DNA from: Lotus japonicus
Taxonomy: Eukaryota > Streptophyta > Magnoliopsida > Fabales > Fabaceae
NCBI RefSeq assembly: GCF_012489685.1
Contig: NC_080043.1
Coordinates: 6,140,501-6,204,500, forward strand
Length of the DNA stretch: 64,000 nt
Direction: 5' to 3'
Of the stretch, positions 11,201 through 24,099 are shown one piece after another (positions within the stretch are counted from its first letter, which is position 1; every line of letters starts with the position of its first letter). Position numbers and translations under genes: made by a program. Below the pieces are notes generated by a model. The model did not search any database, was not told the origin of the DNA, and saw nothing but the letters and a program-made list of their open reading frames with translations.

Positions 11201-14200
11201 AGCATTTTGCAATACAAAAGTCATGAGATTTTAGTCCCTCATGAGGTAGTAAAACCACGTACGTGTTGTATTTTAAGAGAATTAAAAACGAGTAAAAATT
11301 TAATAGGGACTAAAACAAAAGATTACAAATTTTATAGGGATGAACAACATATGTCACCCTTTATTTTATCATTTTGTTTTGTTTTACATGGCTATGCTTT
11401 CTGTACTGTAAGTGAATTGTAATTGTCAATGTTGTCCTGCTGTATGTTGTGATTTTGTTTCTTTTATTGGCAGAGCACAGGCGTGACTCAGCCAGGGCTG
11501 AGAATTCTTTGACTCTTCTATATGGAAGTGAGCCGATTGGCATGCAAAGAGATTGGAATGAAGAGCTACAATCTTGTCGAGAATTTCCTCATACATCTCC
11601 ACAGGAGAGGTACCTTTATTTTTTCGTTCTTAACTTAATTCCTATAAAAAGTACGAATGTTCTTTAGTTGTAGTTTCTATTCGTGATTACCGACTCATTT
11701 ATTATCTCTGCTTCTTGGGCAAGTTTTCCATTATGCAGGATTTTGCGGGATAGGGCACTTTATAAAGTGACATCAGACTTTGTTGATGCAGCAATTAATG
11801 GTGCTATTGGCGTGATCTCCGGTTGTATTCCTCCAATAAACCCAACTGACCCAGAATGTTTTCACATGTTAGTGGGACCTTCCATTCTACTTTTAAAGAT
11901 TGGACAATTTATTCAAGACATTATTGTCTTTGTTGAAATTTTAAACTGTTTGGCCAGCACTCGGGTATTTTCCATTTATATACGGAAAGCATTTAACTTC
12001 ACTGCAAACTGCATATTATTTTTTTCTAGGTTTTTCAGAGGTGAGGGTGAGGGTGGAATATACTCCTCCTTTGACCTATTAATTTTTCTTGAGAAGGGCA
12101 TGCTCATTACATGGCTTGTCTTGAGCATGGCACAAAATTAAGGAAAAAAATGGATGGTACTTAATAGTTAATACATACTGTTCTTATGTGTATGAATCTT
12201 GTTCATATTGTCAATGTGTAGTTGATTAGTAAATGTTGTTTTCCATCTGTGAGAGTTTCATTTGCTTTGCACGAAAGCTTGCCTTTATTCATGGTATGTT
12301 CTTGATTCATCATTGTTTTTTGACTGTTTTGGTGTAATAGGTATGTGCACAACAGTATATTCTTTAGTTTTGCTGTTGATACGGACCTTGAGCAGCTGTC
12401 AAAGAAATCTACAGATGCTAACTCAAAAACATGGAGCACAGCCACTCTGCATGGTTCTTCTGAAAAGTCTTCCCAATTCCAGGTTTCCGATGGGAGCATA
12501 AATGATGGTTCAAGTTCAGAAGATCTTATTAATGATATTGAAGTCGCTCAAGATATTCCTCCTGAAACTCAACTGGCTGAGAGTGAGCAGGCCACATATG
12601 CTTCTGCAAATAATGATTTGAAGGGCACAAAAGCTTACCAAGAAGCTGATGTCCCAGGAATTTATACTCTTGCCATGGCTATAATTGACTACAGGGGCCA
12701 CAGAGTGGTAGCTCAGGTATATTGTGAAGTTGAGTTAATCTATAGACAAATTCCTCCTTTCAAGAAGATATGGCTGTTTGCTGTTTTGTCATATTCCCCC
12801 TTCCCTTCTCCTTCGTCGTCGCTGGCTGTCCCGCTTCCCTTGGTGAGGTGAAGTAGCTGCTGTCCTAGGTGGGGTGAGTGAGTGTTTCTGTGTTTGTTTG
12901 ATCCTTGAGGTGAGGTAAGCTGTGAGTGAGTGTTTGTTTTTGAAATCTAGGGTTTTTAGAACTGGGTCGACCCAAAAATGGGTCAAAGTCCGTGAGAAAA
13001 CAAATCTCTCTAAATCCCAACATCTCACTAAATCGAGATTTAGCTCCAATTTTGTGATTCAATACCCATTTAGCATGATTTGTGATTTCAGCATCGCTTA
13101 AATCGCCCAGGCTTCCTGAATGCACGAATTAGCGATTTGTATTGCGATTTTAACTACTATGCTGTGTAGTACTGGTTGGTGTTTTGTCAAATTCTCATAT
13201 ATAGATTTGTATGAATTTAGTATTTTTACTTTTTTTTGTTCTCATATGTAGATTTGCATTTATGAACATATATTGCATAGTACTGCTAATTCTAATACTT
13301 TTTTGTATTTAAATTTAAATTTTAATGTATATATTAATACAAGAATATATTTTTCAATATTTTATTTAAAGTACCCCTGGCATCCCAATATTGTAGTAGT
13401 TTGGATGTCCGTCCAGCATAGAATTTTGTCATTTCACAATGGTTGCTATTAATTATTCCACATTGGTTAAGAAATCTATATGAGTTCTACATTGGATCTT
13501 TCACTTGAGATGATAGCTGGATTTTATCCTGTATTTATTCATAATGAGATTAATACTAAGTTTACTGCTGTTTAGTGATTATAAACCCCAGGAATCCTTG
13601 TTCCAATGGTTATCTTAAACTTTATATATTGTTGCAGAGTGTCTTACCAGGCATTCTTCAAGGGGACAAGTCGGACTCTCTACTGTATGGCTCTGTTGAT
13701 AATGGAAAGAAAATTAACTGGAATGAAAATTTTCATTCTAAAGTAAGGAAGTATGCTGATGTTTTAATTTATTTTAGAGCGTATCAGATTTGAAATTTGA
13801 GCATTTGATCACTTGAAACTTGCTTGCATGGGTAAAAATATAAGCAAATTTGCTGTCAAAGGAAATTATGTATATTTTCAATTACTTTATCTTTAAATTG
13901 GAAATAAGCATTCCTTTTTGGTGTTGCTGCTATTTTATGTCTTTCAGGTGGGTTTCTTTTCTATCTATTCTAAGCTCTTGTTGTTCAGGTATTAGATGCC
14001 GCGAAACGCCTTCATTTGAAGGAGCACTCAGTCATTGATGGATCTGGAAGTGTTTTCAAATTAGCTGCGCCAGTGGAATGCAAGGGCATTGCTGGCAGTG
14101 ATGACCGGTAATCTTTTTCTTGGTTTGGAGTTTTTTTCTTTTATAGTCTGTATGTTTAGTTGATTAACTCTTCTCAGGAGATTTTCTAAACCTTCAACTG

Positions 14201-17200
14201 ATAGGCAATTATGCATAATTTTCTACGACACTTGCAGTTCAGATTTGGACATTACTGATTTGTGACTTTTGTGTAACTTCCATTTCGGATTCGGACATAA
14301 CTGATATATGTAACTCTTCCATTCTGTATTTCTTTTGCATGATATTTATGGTTGAGTTGCATATTGTTGAATAATGATAATAGTAAGTTCATCAACAATA
14401 ATCACAATTCATACGTAACATCATTCAAGTTTAGCTTAGTAAGCTTAGATAGTGATTTGGCCATTGCTAATATTTCTAACTCCATTTTAGCTTTCTTTTC
14501 TATGTTATTTATGTTTGAAGACTGTAGTTAAACACTGATTGGTTAGAAGTTCATCGACCATAGATATTAGTTGCAAGGTTGTAGACTTGTGGTTTAGTTT
14601 TAAAATTTGATTTGGACTTTGCTTATATAAGATACTCCATTCTTGCTTTCCTTTGCATTCTATTTAATAATATTATTGAGTGTAGATAGGAGGTTATCAA
14701 CCATGAGTTAGTAGTTACAACATTCTATTTTAGTTAAAACAGACTTCAATTTACTCAAATTGTTGTCTACTGTGCTATGAACTGATGTGTTTCTCTTTTG
14801 AAATCAACTCAGGCATTATATACTAGATTTGTTGAGGGTAACTCCTCGGGATGCAAACTATACTGGACCTGGTTCCCAATTTTGTATCTTAAGAGCAGAA
14901 TTGATAGCTGCCTTTTGCCGGGTAACACAGTACTCTGATATAAACAGTATTTTGGGATTTCCTTTGGATTTTAAAATTTACATAGCTTCCCTTTATGGAA
15001 ATAGGCCCAAGCAGCAGAGAAATCAAAATCCAAGGAGAATAATTCTGAGGGGCCAGATAACTTGGTTACTGTTTCCCAAGATGTTGCAGATGCTAACAAA
15101 CCGGTAAGCATTGCTGCGTGTAAAATTGTTGTTTACTTTAACTGATTTTTTTCTGAAAGAAATCATTTTCTTTACTCATTCCTGTCTCAAAGGATAATGT
15201 GGAATCAACATTTTAAATCTGTATATGATGTATAACATTTTTTATTTAAGGGTCTCCATGCTTTATAACTTGATTTTTTTGTCATTACCACCTGTTTTCA
15301 AAATAAACTACTTGTTTCAACTCATCTAGTAGTAGTTCATGCTATGCTTATTCTATATTCTGTCAGTGTCAAATTACTTGTCTGGTTATCACATTTGCAG
15401 TTCTAGGGGATTTTTTAGGGAGATTGAGTTCCAATATATCAACATTAAACTGTGGTTGTGTTTTGGACTGCTCTCTGCAGGATTTGATGGAGGAAAGGAA
15501 GACTGAGGATGCTAAAGAACTTTCTCCTGCATGTGCTGAAGGCTTTGATCATTATGACGGAATAGTTTTTAACCCTAATGTTTTCACAGAATTCAAACTA
15601 GAGGGGAGCCCAGAGGTTTTTTCTTATTCTTATATTGCATTTATCCATGCCTAGCAATAGGTCTCACCCCTTTCTCTGAGTGAATGTGTGTTCTTTCTGT
15701 TTGAAATGCCATTGTTCACTCTTAGCTGATCCTACATTGCTATGTTTAATCATATTCACCAGGAAATAGCTGCTGATGAAAACAATGTGAGAGAAGTTAG
15801 TTTATATCTTAATGACGTAGTGATTCCAAAGTTTATACAAGATCTATGCACGCTGGAAGTTTCACCAATGGACGGCCAGACATTAACTGAAGCCCTCCAT
15901 GCTCATGGAATTAATGTTCGCTATATTGGCAAAGTAAGCTCTATATTTTAGTTAATACTGCTGTAATGATTTCTTTTGACAGAAGGTAAACTGAATTAAG
16001 TTCCATTTTTGGTGGTTTGCTTGGCATTTCTTTTTCTTGAATTTTGGCATTTCTTATATTGCTTCTGATATGCCCCTTTTTCTGTCATTCTGTGAAAGGT
16101 GGCTGGTGGGACTAAACATCTACCCCATCTGTGGGACCTTTGTACTAATGAGATTGTTATGAGATCTTCCAAGCATATTATCAAGGTGATAAAATCTTTC
16201 TCACCTGGTCAGGCTTAGCTGCTTCAACATTTTGTTTTGCTCTAATATTTTTGGTCTCTTTTAAACTGTTTTTAAATCTGGAAGTGTTTTTGATATTGTG
16301 ATTTCTGCTGAAAGAATCTGTGTAAAGGGGAGTTCTCCAATATATCCGGATATTGTTCATCTATGTAGCTGTGCATGTGAATGTTTGAGAGTTTAGTTTT
16401 CTGAATCTAACTGAAAGCTCCATGCTACTATTAGAGAATGTGTTTAACTTGACTCTTCTCATTTTCTTAGTGAGCTTGTGCATATCCCTTGTTATTTTTT
16501 ATCACATCTTAGATACCTCCGATTGTGACTACGCTTATCTAGATTAAAAACTATCTCAACATCTTATGTTCCTCCTGTTTGGTATATACTAATACATGGA
16601 TGCTCTCGTTACTACATTGACATGAGACATTGTGTGATCATGAGACATTTTGGCCATACGAAGGATAAGCCATTACTTGAAAATTACTTGTCCAATTTGT
16701 TCACTCTGCACCAATAACATTGATATTTTGCTTCTGATTTTCTGTGATTTTGTTTGGCAATGAAATACAAATTTCAGGACATACTGAGAGACACTGAGGA
16801 TCATGATCTGGCGGGGGCAATATCTCATTTGTTTAACTGCCTATTTGGAAGTTGTCAAGCTACTGGTGGAAAAGTAGTTGCTAATGGCGTACATTCCAGT
16901 AGTCCTAAAAAGGTCTGCCAGTACCGTCATTTTGAGATATCGGCAACTACTTCCAGATAAACTGCTAGTTATTTTATTCTATGGTCTTTTGAATTGATCT
17001 GTGAACTTTGCCTTCTTAGGCTGTGCAAAGTATTTTTTGTCTAACCATTTTGTTTGAAGTTCCAGTTAATTAGTTTTTAAGATAGTACGCCTATGAGGTC
17101 CTTAGCCATCATTCATATTTGCCTTTTAATTTACAGGTACATGCAGGGCATCGTTCCACAGGAAACCATTCCAAAGGGCCAGCGCGATGGAAAGGAAGGG

Positions 17201-20200
17201 CATCTTTAAGAAAGAGTCAAGCTATCTATACGAGTATTAACTCTGAAGCTCTTTGGTCTAACATTCAAGAGTTTGCTGTGATCAAATACAAGGTACCAGT
17301 TTTTTTGCCTGACCTGGATACATAATTCTATCTGAGACAATGTGATACTATAAAACTAGGTCTTTTCAATCTTGTTAAATAAAAGTAAATGTCCACACAT
17401 ACATGTGTTGTTATTGTGACTATTTTTTGTTGAATGGTGCCTAATCGAAATACGTAATTCTAACTGAGACAACGTAATACTATAAGACTAGGTGTTTTCA
17501 ATCTTGTTAAAAGTACATGTGAACACATACATGTGTTGTTATTTTGACTGCTTTAGTTGAATGGTGCCTCACCGGAATACATAATTCTATCTGAGACAAT
17601 GTAATACTACGAGAATAGGTATGTTCGATCTTGTTAAAAGAACATCTGAATTGTTATTTGACTGTTTTGAATGGAATGTGTAGCTACAAAAGTATTCATT
17701 ACAGGATATGTACTTAGTACATCCATATTATATGTCCATACATATATGTCTTTATGTATTAAGAAGTTGGACCTCCATGCATATTGTGTGTTTCTTTCTT
17801 TCTTTCTTTGTCTGTAACCGTTGCTATATATTATAACTACAAATCAACTTGTTGCAGTTTGACTTGCCTGATGATGCAAGGTCACGTGTAAAGAAAATTT
17901 CTGTTGTACGTAATCTCTGCCAAAAGGTAAATATGAATCATTTACTGTTAAGTCGGTTTTTATTTGAATTTGTAGGTGTTGTAATTATACGAGTGGTCTT
18001 TACTGAATTGTTCTATGACGGACTTTTGGTAGCATGAAACGTTTGAAAAATACTTTTTTCTTCTTTTTGCTCTAGATTTATGTTAACTAGGTAATCTTCG
18101 CATCATGTAAAAAAATTCTTATCTTAACCTTGTATATCATGATACATGTTTGAAAAGGGTTGATATGTAAAACTATCCTTTCTATCATATGTAAATAACT
18201 TCGTAATGTTTAGATATTTTTACCTTTTCTCCTTTTTTTTGGTCTTTGCTTATATATTGTGCAAGTAATGTCTGGGCTTGATGGCTATAAATGATGATTT
18301 ATGAATAATATTGTATTGTCATGTTGTGACATGGTAATATCTGTAAATGGCTTTTGAGAGTCTCTGAACATTATTCACCAATTCCTCTCGTGTGTATAGT
18401 GCTTTTTTGCCTCTTTGTCAGTATTCTGTTAAATATAATTCCTGTCAGGCTTAGTTACAATTCCACCATGCCTAAACAATGCTTGGTTTGCAGATTGGTA
18501 TAACCATCGCAGCTCGTAAATATGATCTTAATTCTACAACACCTTTCCAAACATCAGATATCCTGGATCTCCGTCCTGTTGTCAAGCATTCAATTCCTGT
18601 GTGTTCAGAAGCCAAGGAACTTGTGGAAACAGGAAAACTTCAATTGGCTGAGGTATTTACAATATTTTTGTAACTTAGGGTAATTTAGATTATTCTTTAG
18701 GACTGGTTTTGTTATATTCTTATTTATATTTATCTGTTTGTTATTTAAATAGGATTAGGAGTCTTAAGTATTTTGCCTATTTAACTTGGATTAGGAGTCC
18801 ACTGTTAGTATACATAAGAGTGTTTGGTCTTCTGTAAGATCAAACCCAATATATTACATCAATACAATTTTATTCTCTATTTTCCCTTTTCAACTTTCTA
18901 TACCTTAAAGAGTAAACCCTTTAATTTCGTCATGATTTCAAAACCTATCCTAGTCCATTCAGTTATGGGGCCATCCATGGTGGGCCTCTTGCAGTTTAAA
19001 GTGGCATGTTGCAATGTTCACGCTCCAGATGTTCGACCTTGTGCGTGAGGAGGTTTTGTTAAGGTCCCACACTGAGAGGAGATATGACCAAAGAAGTCCT
19101 TATAAATGGTAGAGCAGTCCTCACCCCCTTTTGGGGTAAAGCTTGGTCTAACCCAAATTCTTAAGATGGTATTAGAGCACAGCCATTGTTCATGACCTGT
19201 CCCATCATTATTTAGAAGGGGCACCCATGGTAGTCCTCCTGCAGTTTAAAGTGGCTTGCAATCTTCACGCTCCAAATGTCTGACCTTTGGCTTGAGGAGG
19301 GTGTGTTATGGTCCCACATTGGCTGAAGATATGGCCAAAGAAGTCCTTATAAATAGTAGAGTCATCCTCACCCTTATACACTTTTGGGATAGAGTTAGGT
19401 CTAATTCAAATTTTTAAGATGGTATTAGGGCGGTACCTTTGACCTTTCTCATCATTATTCCACTATTGAGTTCCCCAAAGTTTGGAACTCTATTGTAAGA
19501 ATGGCATTCTCTCCCTAACAAGCAATCTGATGAACCCTTGTTATCCCTGTTTTTCTAGGTACTTTGTTTGTGTTTGTATTCCTGTTTTTTGTGCTTCAGA
19601 TGAATCGTTTTGGGTTTTCATCAGTCCCGCCGAATGGAAGCCACATAGAGGGATATCCCCCTGATGGCTACTTTTCCACTGTTTAAGGGCTGCAACATCC
19701 TCTGTACTAAACCATGACACTATGGAGCATCCAGAGGGGTTGCTTCGTGCCGCAAAGGCCCTATAACATTGCTATTGACAACCCTGTTTGAAAGTATAGA
19801 GTGAGACATTTATGCATTGATTGTGAACTACACAGTAACTATTATCTGTAACACTCTTTGTATGTTGAAGTCATTAGGCTGTTGGTTTCGGCATTTGGCT
19901 TTAATTCTTGTTTTTTTGTTTAAGTGAAGTTTGTAATCATTTCCACCAAACATAGGATATATATATATATATGCATATATACACCTAAGCGGTTGGGGTT
20001 ATCTTCTTGAGTTTAAACCTGGGTGGATTAAAGTAGTTATGCTTCTTAACATGACATTCTCTTAAATGCATTCATTTCTGTGATGAATTTATGTCCTGGA
20101 TAAACTTGAGGAATTGTGTAGTGTTTAAATGGTTGTGCCTCTTGATAAAAATGTAGATTTAGGTAGTTTGGTGCTTGATTTTTTGTTATCTGACAAAAAA

Positions 20201-23200
20201 AATGCGTTAATTTGGGTTATCATTTTTCTGATGCAGGGCATGCTCAATGAAGCCTATTCTTTATTTTCAGAGGCATACTCAATTCTACAACAGGTATGAA
20301 TTTTGATATTGGTGTCTCTCTCTTAGAAGAGTTTCCTGTGCGTAAAATAATTGTGTGTAATGGGTTGCAGGTTACTGGTCCAATGCATCGTGAGGTAGCT
20401 AATTGCTGTCGGTATGTCATAGCTATTTGTCATGTTAGAACAATTCTAAGTGTTTTTGTTAGTTTAATCATAGTCTGCATTCCATGCCGCTTTATACCTG
20501 GGTAATGGATGTGAAATAATTCTTAGATATGATTTACAATTGCTCTGCCTTATAAATTTAAAGAATTATGGCCAATATTGAGTCCTTTGTCATTGAGTTC
20601 AGCTTATCAGTTATTTATTGTCTGTATTTGAATGTTGCATATTTAATCTCATTTTAAGGTATTAATTTTCAGGTATCTTGCCATGGTTTTGTATCATGCT
20701 GGAGACATGGCTGGGGCTATTTCTCAACAACATAAGGAGTTAATTATAAATGAACGTTCTCTTGGTCTAGATCATCCTGACACTGCTCACAGGCATTCCC
20801 TATTCTGTTGATCTTGTTTCATTTAATATCACTGCAGGGTTCTGTTTTCTTCTACATTCTTATATTTTGTATTTTTTAGTTTTTAAGATACGCCTTATTG
20901 GAATGCGACAATGTTGAAAAACATACTGGAATATGAAGTTACAGAAAATTTAGTTGATGTTACAAAAATTAAGCTCTAGAAAACTGTGTGATCTGAATAT
21001 TGTGGTTACAGTTATGGCAATATGGCTCTCTTCTATCATGGACTCAACCGATCAGAACTTGCCCTTCGACACATGTCGCATGCTTTGCAACTATCAAGTT
21101 TGTCATCAGGCCCTGATCATCCTGATGTTGCAGGGACTTTTATCAATGTAGCAATGATGTATCAGGATATAGGAAAGATGGACATAGCTCTTCGTTATCT
21201 GCAAGAAGCTTTAAAGAAGAATGAAAGGCTTCTTGGCAAGGAACATATTCAAACTGCTATTTGTTATCATGCTCTTGCTATTGCATTTAACTGTATGGGT
21301 GCTTTCAAACTCTCTTATCAGGTATGTTCAATGGTAAAAGTTAGTTTGTGTTTCTTAACTTTATCAGTGTGTGGGAGTCATTCTGACATTTGGTTTGACA
21401 GCATGAAAAGAAAACATATGATTTACTTGTAAAACAACTTGGTGAAGATGATTCAAGGACTCAAGAATCACAAAACTGGATGAATGCATTTAAGATGCGT
21501 GAACTACAGGTACTTGCACATTTTCCCCTTCGTTGATAATTTATAAATTCCCATATGGTATCACTTTACTTGGAGTACATACCATTCTCAAGAAAGATAG
21601 ATGGAATACATTTTTAAGGATTACTAAATAAATTTTTTACGGTGATAGTGTGTCAGGAATGAACGATAAATATGTTGGGTCCAATATCTGAATGAATTGG
21701 TATAATATTCTGATGATTCTATGTAAAATAGAATCACAATCTATTCATAACAGCTTAACATAATCTTGTACGTGACAAAAACGGGATGCAGTTTCACTTT
21801 TAGGAAACTGAACCTAAAACTGGCCAGACATGTTCAAAATATAAAGCACTGGAAAATAATTGTATTGACGACAACATGCACTAGAAAAGTAGAAACTATA
21901 CCTCAAGCTAGTCAAAACTGGTTGAATTACACGGCATTTCAGTTACAATTTGTATATTACCAAACTAAAACATTTGAGAACCTACAGTTCTATCAGAGGT
22001 CTTAAAAATATTTAGTTTATGGTTTGACTTTGAGCATAGAACAACTTCTTGTAATATCCATTTATCATATTGAATTTTATGTATCACCGAAGGATATGGG
22101 ATTATAATTTCACTGTAGATTCTGAACCATGTCATAATTAATTCTATCTGTATTTTACTTCACCTTATTTTATATCTGCGCACCTGATTATCAAAAGAAA
22201 ACTACTTTCATTTTGGTCATGCTTGGTTCACATTTCACATCTAATTATGAGTGACAGATGAGTGCTCAAAAGCAGAAGGATCAAGCTCTAAATGCAGCAT
22301 CTGCTCAGAAGGCTATTGATATCTTGAAGGTTTTTCCTTATGTTCCACTGTTTTCTCTTGCTTTTTCCTTAGAAAATTAGTGGCCAGTTTCGAGATTATG
22401 CTTCATTCTTGTGTACTAAAGAATTATGAAATTAGCTGGAAAAAAGGAAGGACATGATCAATTAATGAATTGGTTTAGGTGACTTCTTGTTCAAAAGCTT
22501 ATCTTGGGCATAATATTGTCATCAATTTCATTTATTTCTTTATGGTGTCACGAACTAACTATCTCAAAAATTGAAGTTGTTAGGTGAAGACACATAAATG
22601 GTTTTATATTATACTTCTAAAACGCCCCTCACACAAGATCCCATTGGTCTTAATCTATTGGGCAGCCATGGTGCAAGCTGCATCACCAGATGCACAATTG
22701 GCTCTTGTATAGATAATGAGCAGACCTACCTTGTATTGAAATTCATCTTTTAACTAGAATAATTGAGGTAGCAAGAAGCGAACTCTAAACAACTTGAGTA
22801 TAGAAGCTCTAATACCATGTCATGAATTAACTCCCCCAAAAGCATAAGCCGTAAATTGTTGGGTGACGAAGACACATGAATGGTTCTATAATGTATTTCT
22901 AACAGTAGGCATATATAATTGGTCCCAGTTTTCTGTGAAGGCTTCAAAATCTGTCTATTTTAAGATTCCAAGTTGGTGATGATCGCTTGGTTTATACTTC
23001 TTTTAATTGCTTGAGGTGAATGCATGTTAGTTTTAGATCCTTTTCTTTTGAGGTGTATCTGATTCTATGTTTTTGATATCTATCCGACTATGTACTTTCT
23101 TCTGAGAATTGAGAATTTTCTATACTGGCAGGCACGTCCTGATTTAATACCTGCACTCCAAGCTGCTTCAATTACTGGGGGATCCAGAAGTTCAGGTTCA

Positions 23201-23461
23201 TCTACAAACAAATCCCTCAATGGTGCAATAGAGACTCTCCCCAGAGGAAGGGGAACTGATGAAAGGGCTGCACGCGCAGCTGCAGAAGTCAGGAAGAAGG
23301 CTGCAGCAAGGGGCCTGTTAGTACGTCCTCATAACGCACCAGTTCAAACATTGCCTCCCCTTACCCAGCTTCTCAATATTATAAATTCAGGTGTGACTCC
23401 AGGTGGTGTGGAGAACAGGGAGGATGCCGGCGGCCGGCGCAGTAAAGAAGGAAGACAATGA
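8280..23461 (+). CDS. FMT: Clustered mitochondria protein (CLU/FRIENDLY), C-terminus frameshifted
   Basis: Cytosolic CLU-family protein needed for normal mitochondrial distribution; the family has a CLU_N region, a CLU domain, an eIF3-p135-like segment and C-terminal TPRs. Coding exons: 8280-8514, 8625-8686, 8980-9169, 9246-9386, 9626-9776, 9871-10064, 10165-10266, 11474-11609, 11739-11867, 12341-12716, 13638-13742, 13989-14107, 14813-14921, 15005-15103, 15481-15615, 15763-15933, 16099-16185, 16778-16912, 17137-17292, 17858-17926, 18494-18652, 20237-20293, 20371-20411, 20673-20792, 21012-21321, 21402-21509, 22258-22329, 23132-23461. They join in frame to 1365 residues. A 5'UTR intron spans 8179-8277. 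Landmarks: [51 protein letters not shown], and TPR text such as [20 protein letters not shown]. Intron 24 starts with GC. Exon 1 encodes an alanine run from a GCT repeat. In the last exon a 7-bp tandem duplication moves translation into a wrong frame that stops at 23461. The family-like C-terminus (PVGLGKGLASLDTKKQ) continues in another frame to 23600. Confidence 0.93.
8423..8450 (+). repeat. GCT trinucleotide repeat encoding polyalanine in CLU exon 1
   Basis: About eight GCT units in a row, continuing into GAT/GCT, encode an alanine run inside the acidic, low-complexity N-terminal region. Such runs vary in length between alleles. Confidence 0.8.
11025..11055 (+). repeat. G-rich run in CLU intron 7
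   Basis: Runs of 7, 4 and about 17 guanines within 30 bp, followed by a 130-bp purine-rich tract (11056-11190). Sequence of this type can form G-quadruplexes on the non-template strand. The long homopolymer is also a likely place for length error. Confidence 0.7.
17318..17670 (+). repeat. Three-copy tandem repeat, unit about 120 bp, in CLU intron 19
   Basis: The unit begins with a phrase like gatacataattctatctga and holds ctaggt, cttgttaaa, acatgtgttgttatt and ttgaatggtgcct in the same order each time. Copies start near 17318, 17448 and 17575; the third has a shortened end. Divergence between units indicates an old duplication. The intron's splice sites lie outside it. Confidence 0.75.
18711..18905 (+). 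mobile_element. Probable LTR fragment in CLU intron 21
   Basis: AT-rich sequence with a repeated phrase (attaggagtc twice), then a leader-like stretch ending in atcaatacaattttattctc, as in copia-type LTR 3' halves. No partner LTR or target-site duplication was found. Low confidence. Confidence 0.3.
18966..19432 (+). mobile_element. Tandem TRIM retroelement (LTR-internal-LTR) in CLU intron 21
   Basis: Two LTR-like units begin TGTTAAGGTCCCACA at 19057 and TGTTATGGTCCCACA at 19304, 247 bp apart. Each is followed by TTATAAAT and then by a primer-binding-like site (TGGTATTAGAGC at 19167, a mutated copy at 19420) matching the 3' end of initiator tRNA-Met. Internal sequence of about 135 bp lies between them and a partial internal copy precedes the first LTR. 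No coding sequence is present, as expected for a TRIM (terminal-repeat retrotransposon in miniature). It belongs to the same family as the TRIM units inside the copia element at 51522-51867. Divergence between the units is high, so this copy is older. Confidence 0.65.
22546..22904 (-). mobile_element. TRIM-like element in CLU intron 27
   Basis: On the minus strand an LTR-like unit starts TGTTAGAAATACATTATAG and ends GTTAATTCATGACA, followed by TGGTATTAGAGC, a tRNA-Met primer-binding-like site. A diverged second unit at 22546-22622 is preceded by a GAGGGGCG purine tract. Both share the phrase ATGTGTCTTC. Total about 360 bp, with no coding sequence. Flanks (tatgg and gtagg) match only partly, so the element is old. 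It is oriented against the host gene. Confidence 0.5.
23413..23438 (+). other. 7-bp tandem duplication causing the CLU frameshift
   Basis: The heptamer gccggcg occurs twice in direct succession after a GAT codon. With both copies the frame runs [10 protein letters not shown] and stops. The frame one step over reads [10 protein letters not shown] and continues with conserved CLU tail text to a stop at 23600. With one copy counted, the gene would be 1409 codons long, about the length I recall for the Arabidopsis protein. Either a real recent mutation or an assembly artefact in GC-rich sequence. Confidence 0.85.
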
Positions 23462-24099
23462 CCTTCCTTGTAGTGATTCTACTAATGCCAAAACGGATCC
23501 ATCACTGCCTGTGGAAGAACAGGCTCCAGTTGGATTGGGTAAAGGGTTGGCATCATTAGACACAAAGAAACAAAGCTCAGAACTGAAGGTTGGGGCTTGA
23601 GTTTTAATCATCTAATCTCTCGGCTAGTTAGCAATGGTAGATTTATTCAAGATCATAAATTTTTTTTGAAATGGCTAGGTTGACCAGGTACTCGGCTCTT
23701 CTTTTATAGAGTGTTGAGTTAGCGGTGACATAACTTTGGTTTTTCTTCTCTTCTTTTCACAGTAGGCTGGTAGATTTTAAACATCTAGAGTGTATGCAGG
23801 TGATTGTGATACAAACATAATTGTTTTGTTCATCCGGCCAATTACAGGATCTCACAATAAACTTGAGGAATTTCAGGATAGTAAGTTGGATTATAAATTA
23901 TCTGATACAAATCTAATTGAGCAAATGCAAGGCATATTACAATTTGTGGTTGTTTTTGCTGCAACTTCTGTATGCCACTTTTGTATTCTGATCAAGAAAG
24001 TGGTTGATAATTTAATTTCTTTCTGCCTGCATTTATAAGCTTTTCATGCTATATAATTCTGATTTAATTTAGAAAACAGTGAATATCACATATATCATA

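Noticed and set aside
11014..11422. Gly/Arg-rich and Pro-rich open frames
   Set aside because: Produced by the G run and purine tract in an intron; no conserved motif.
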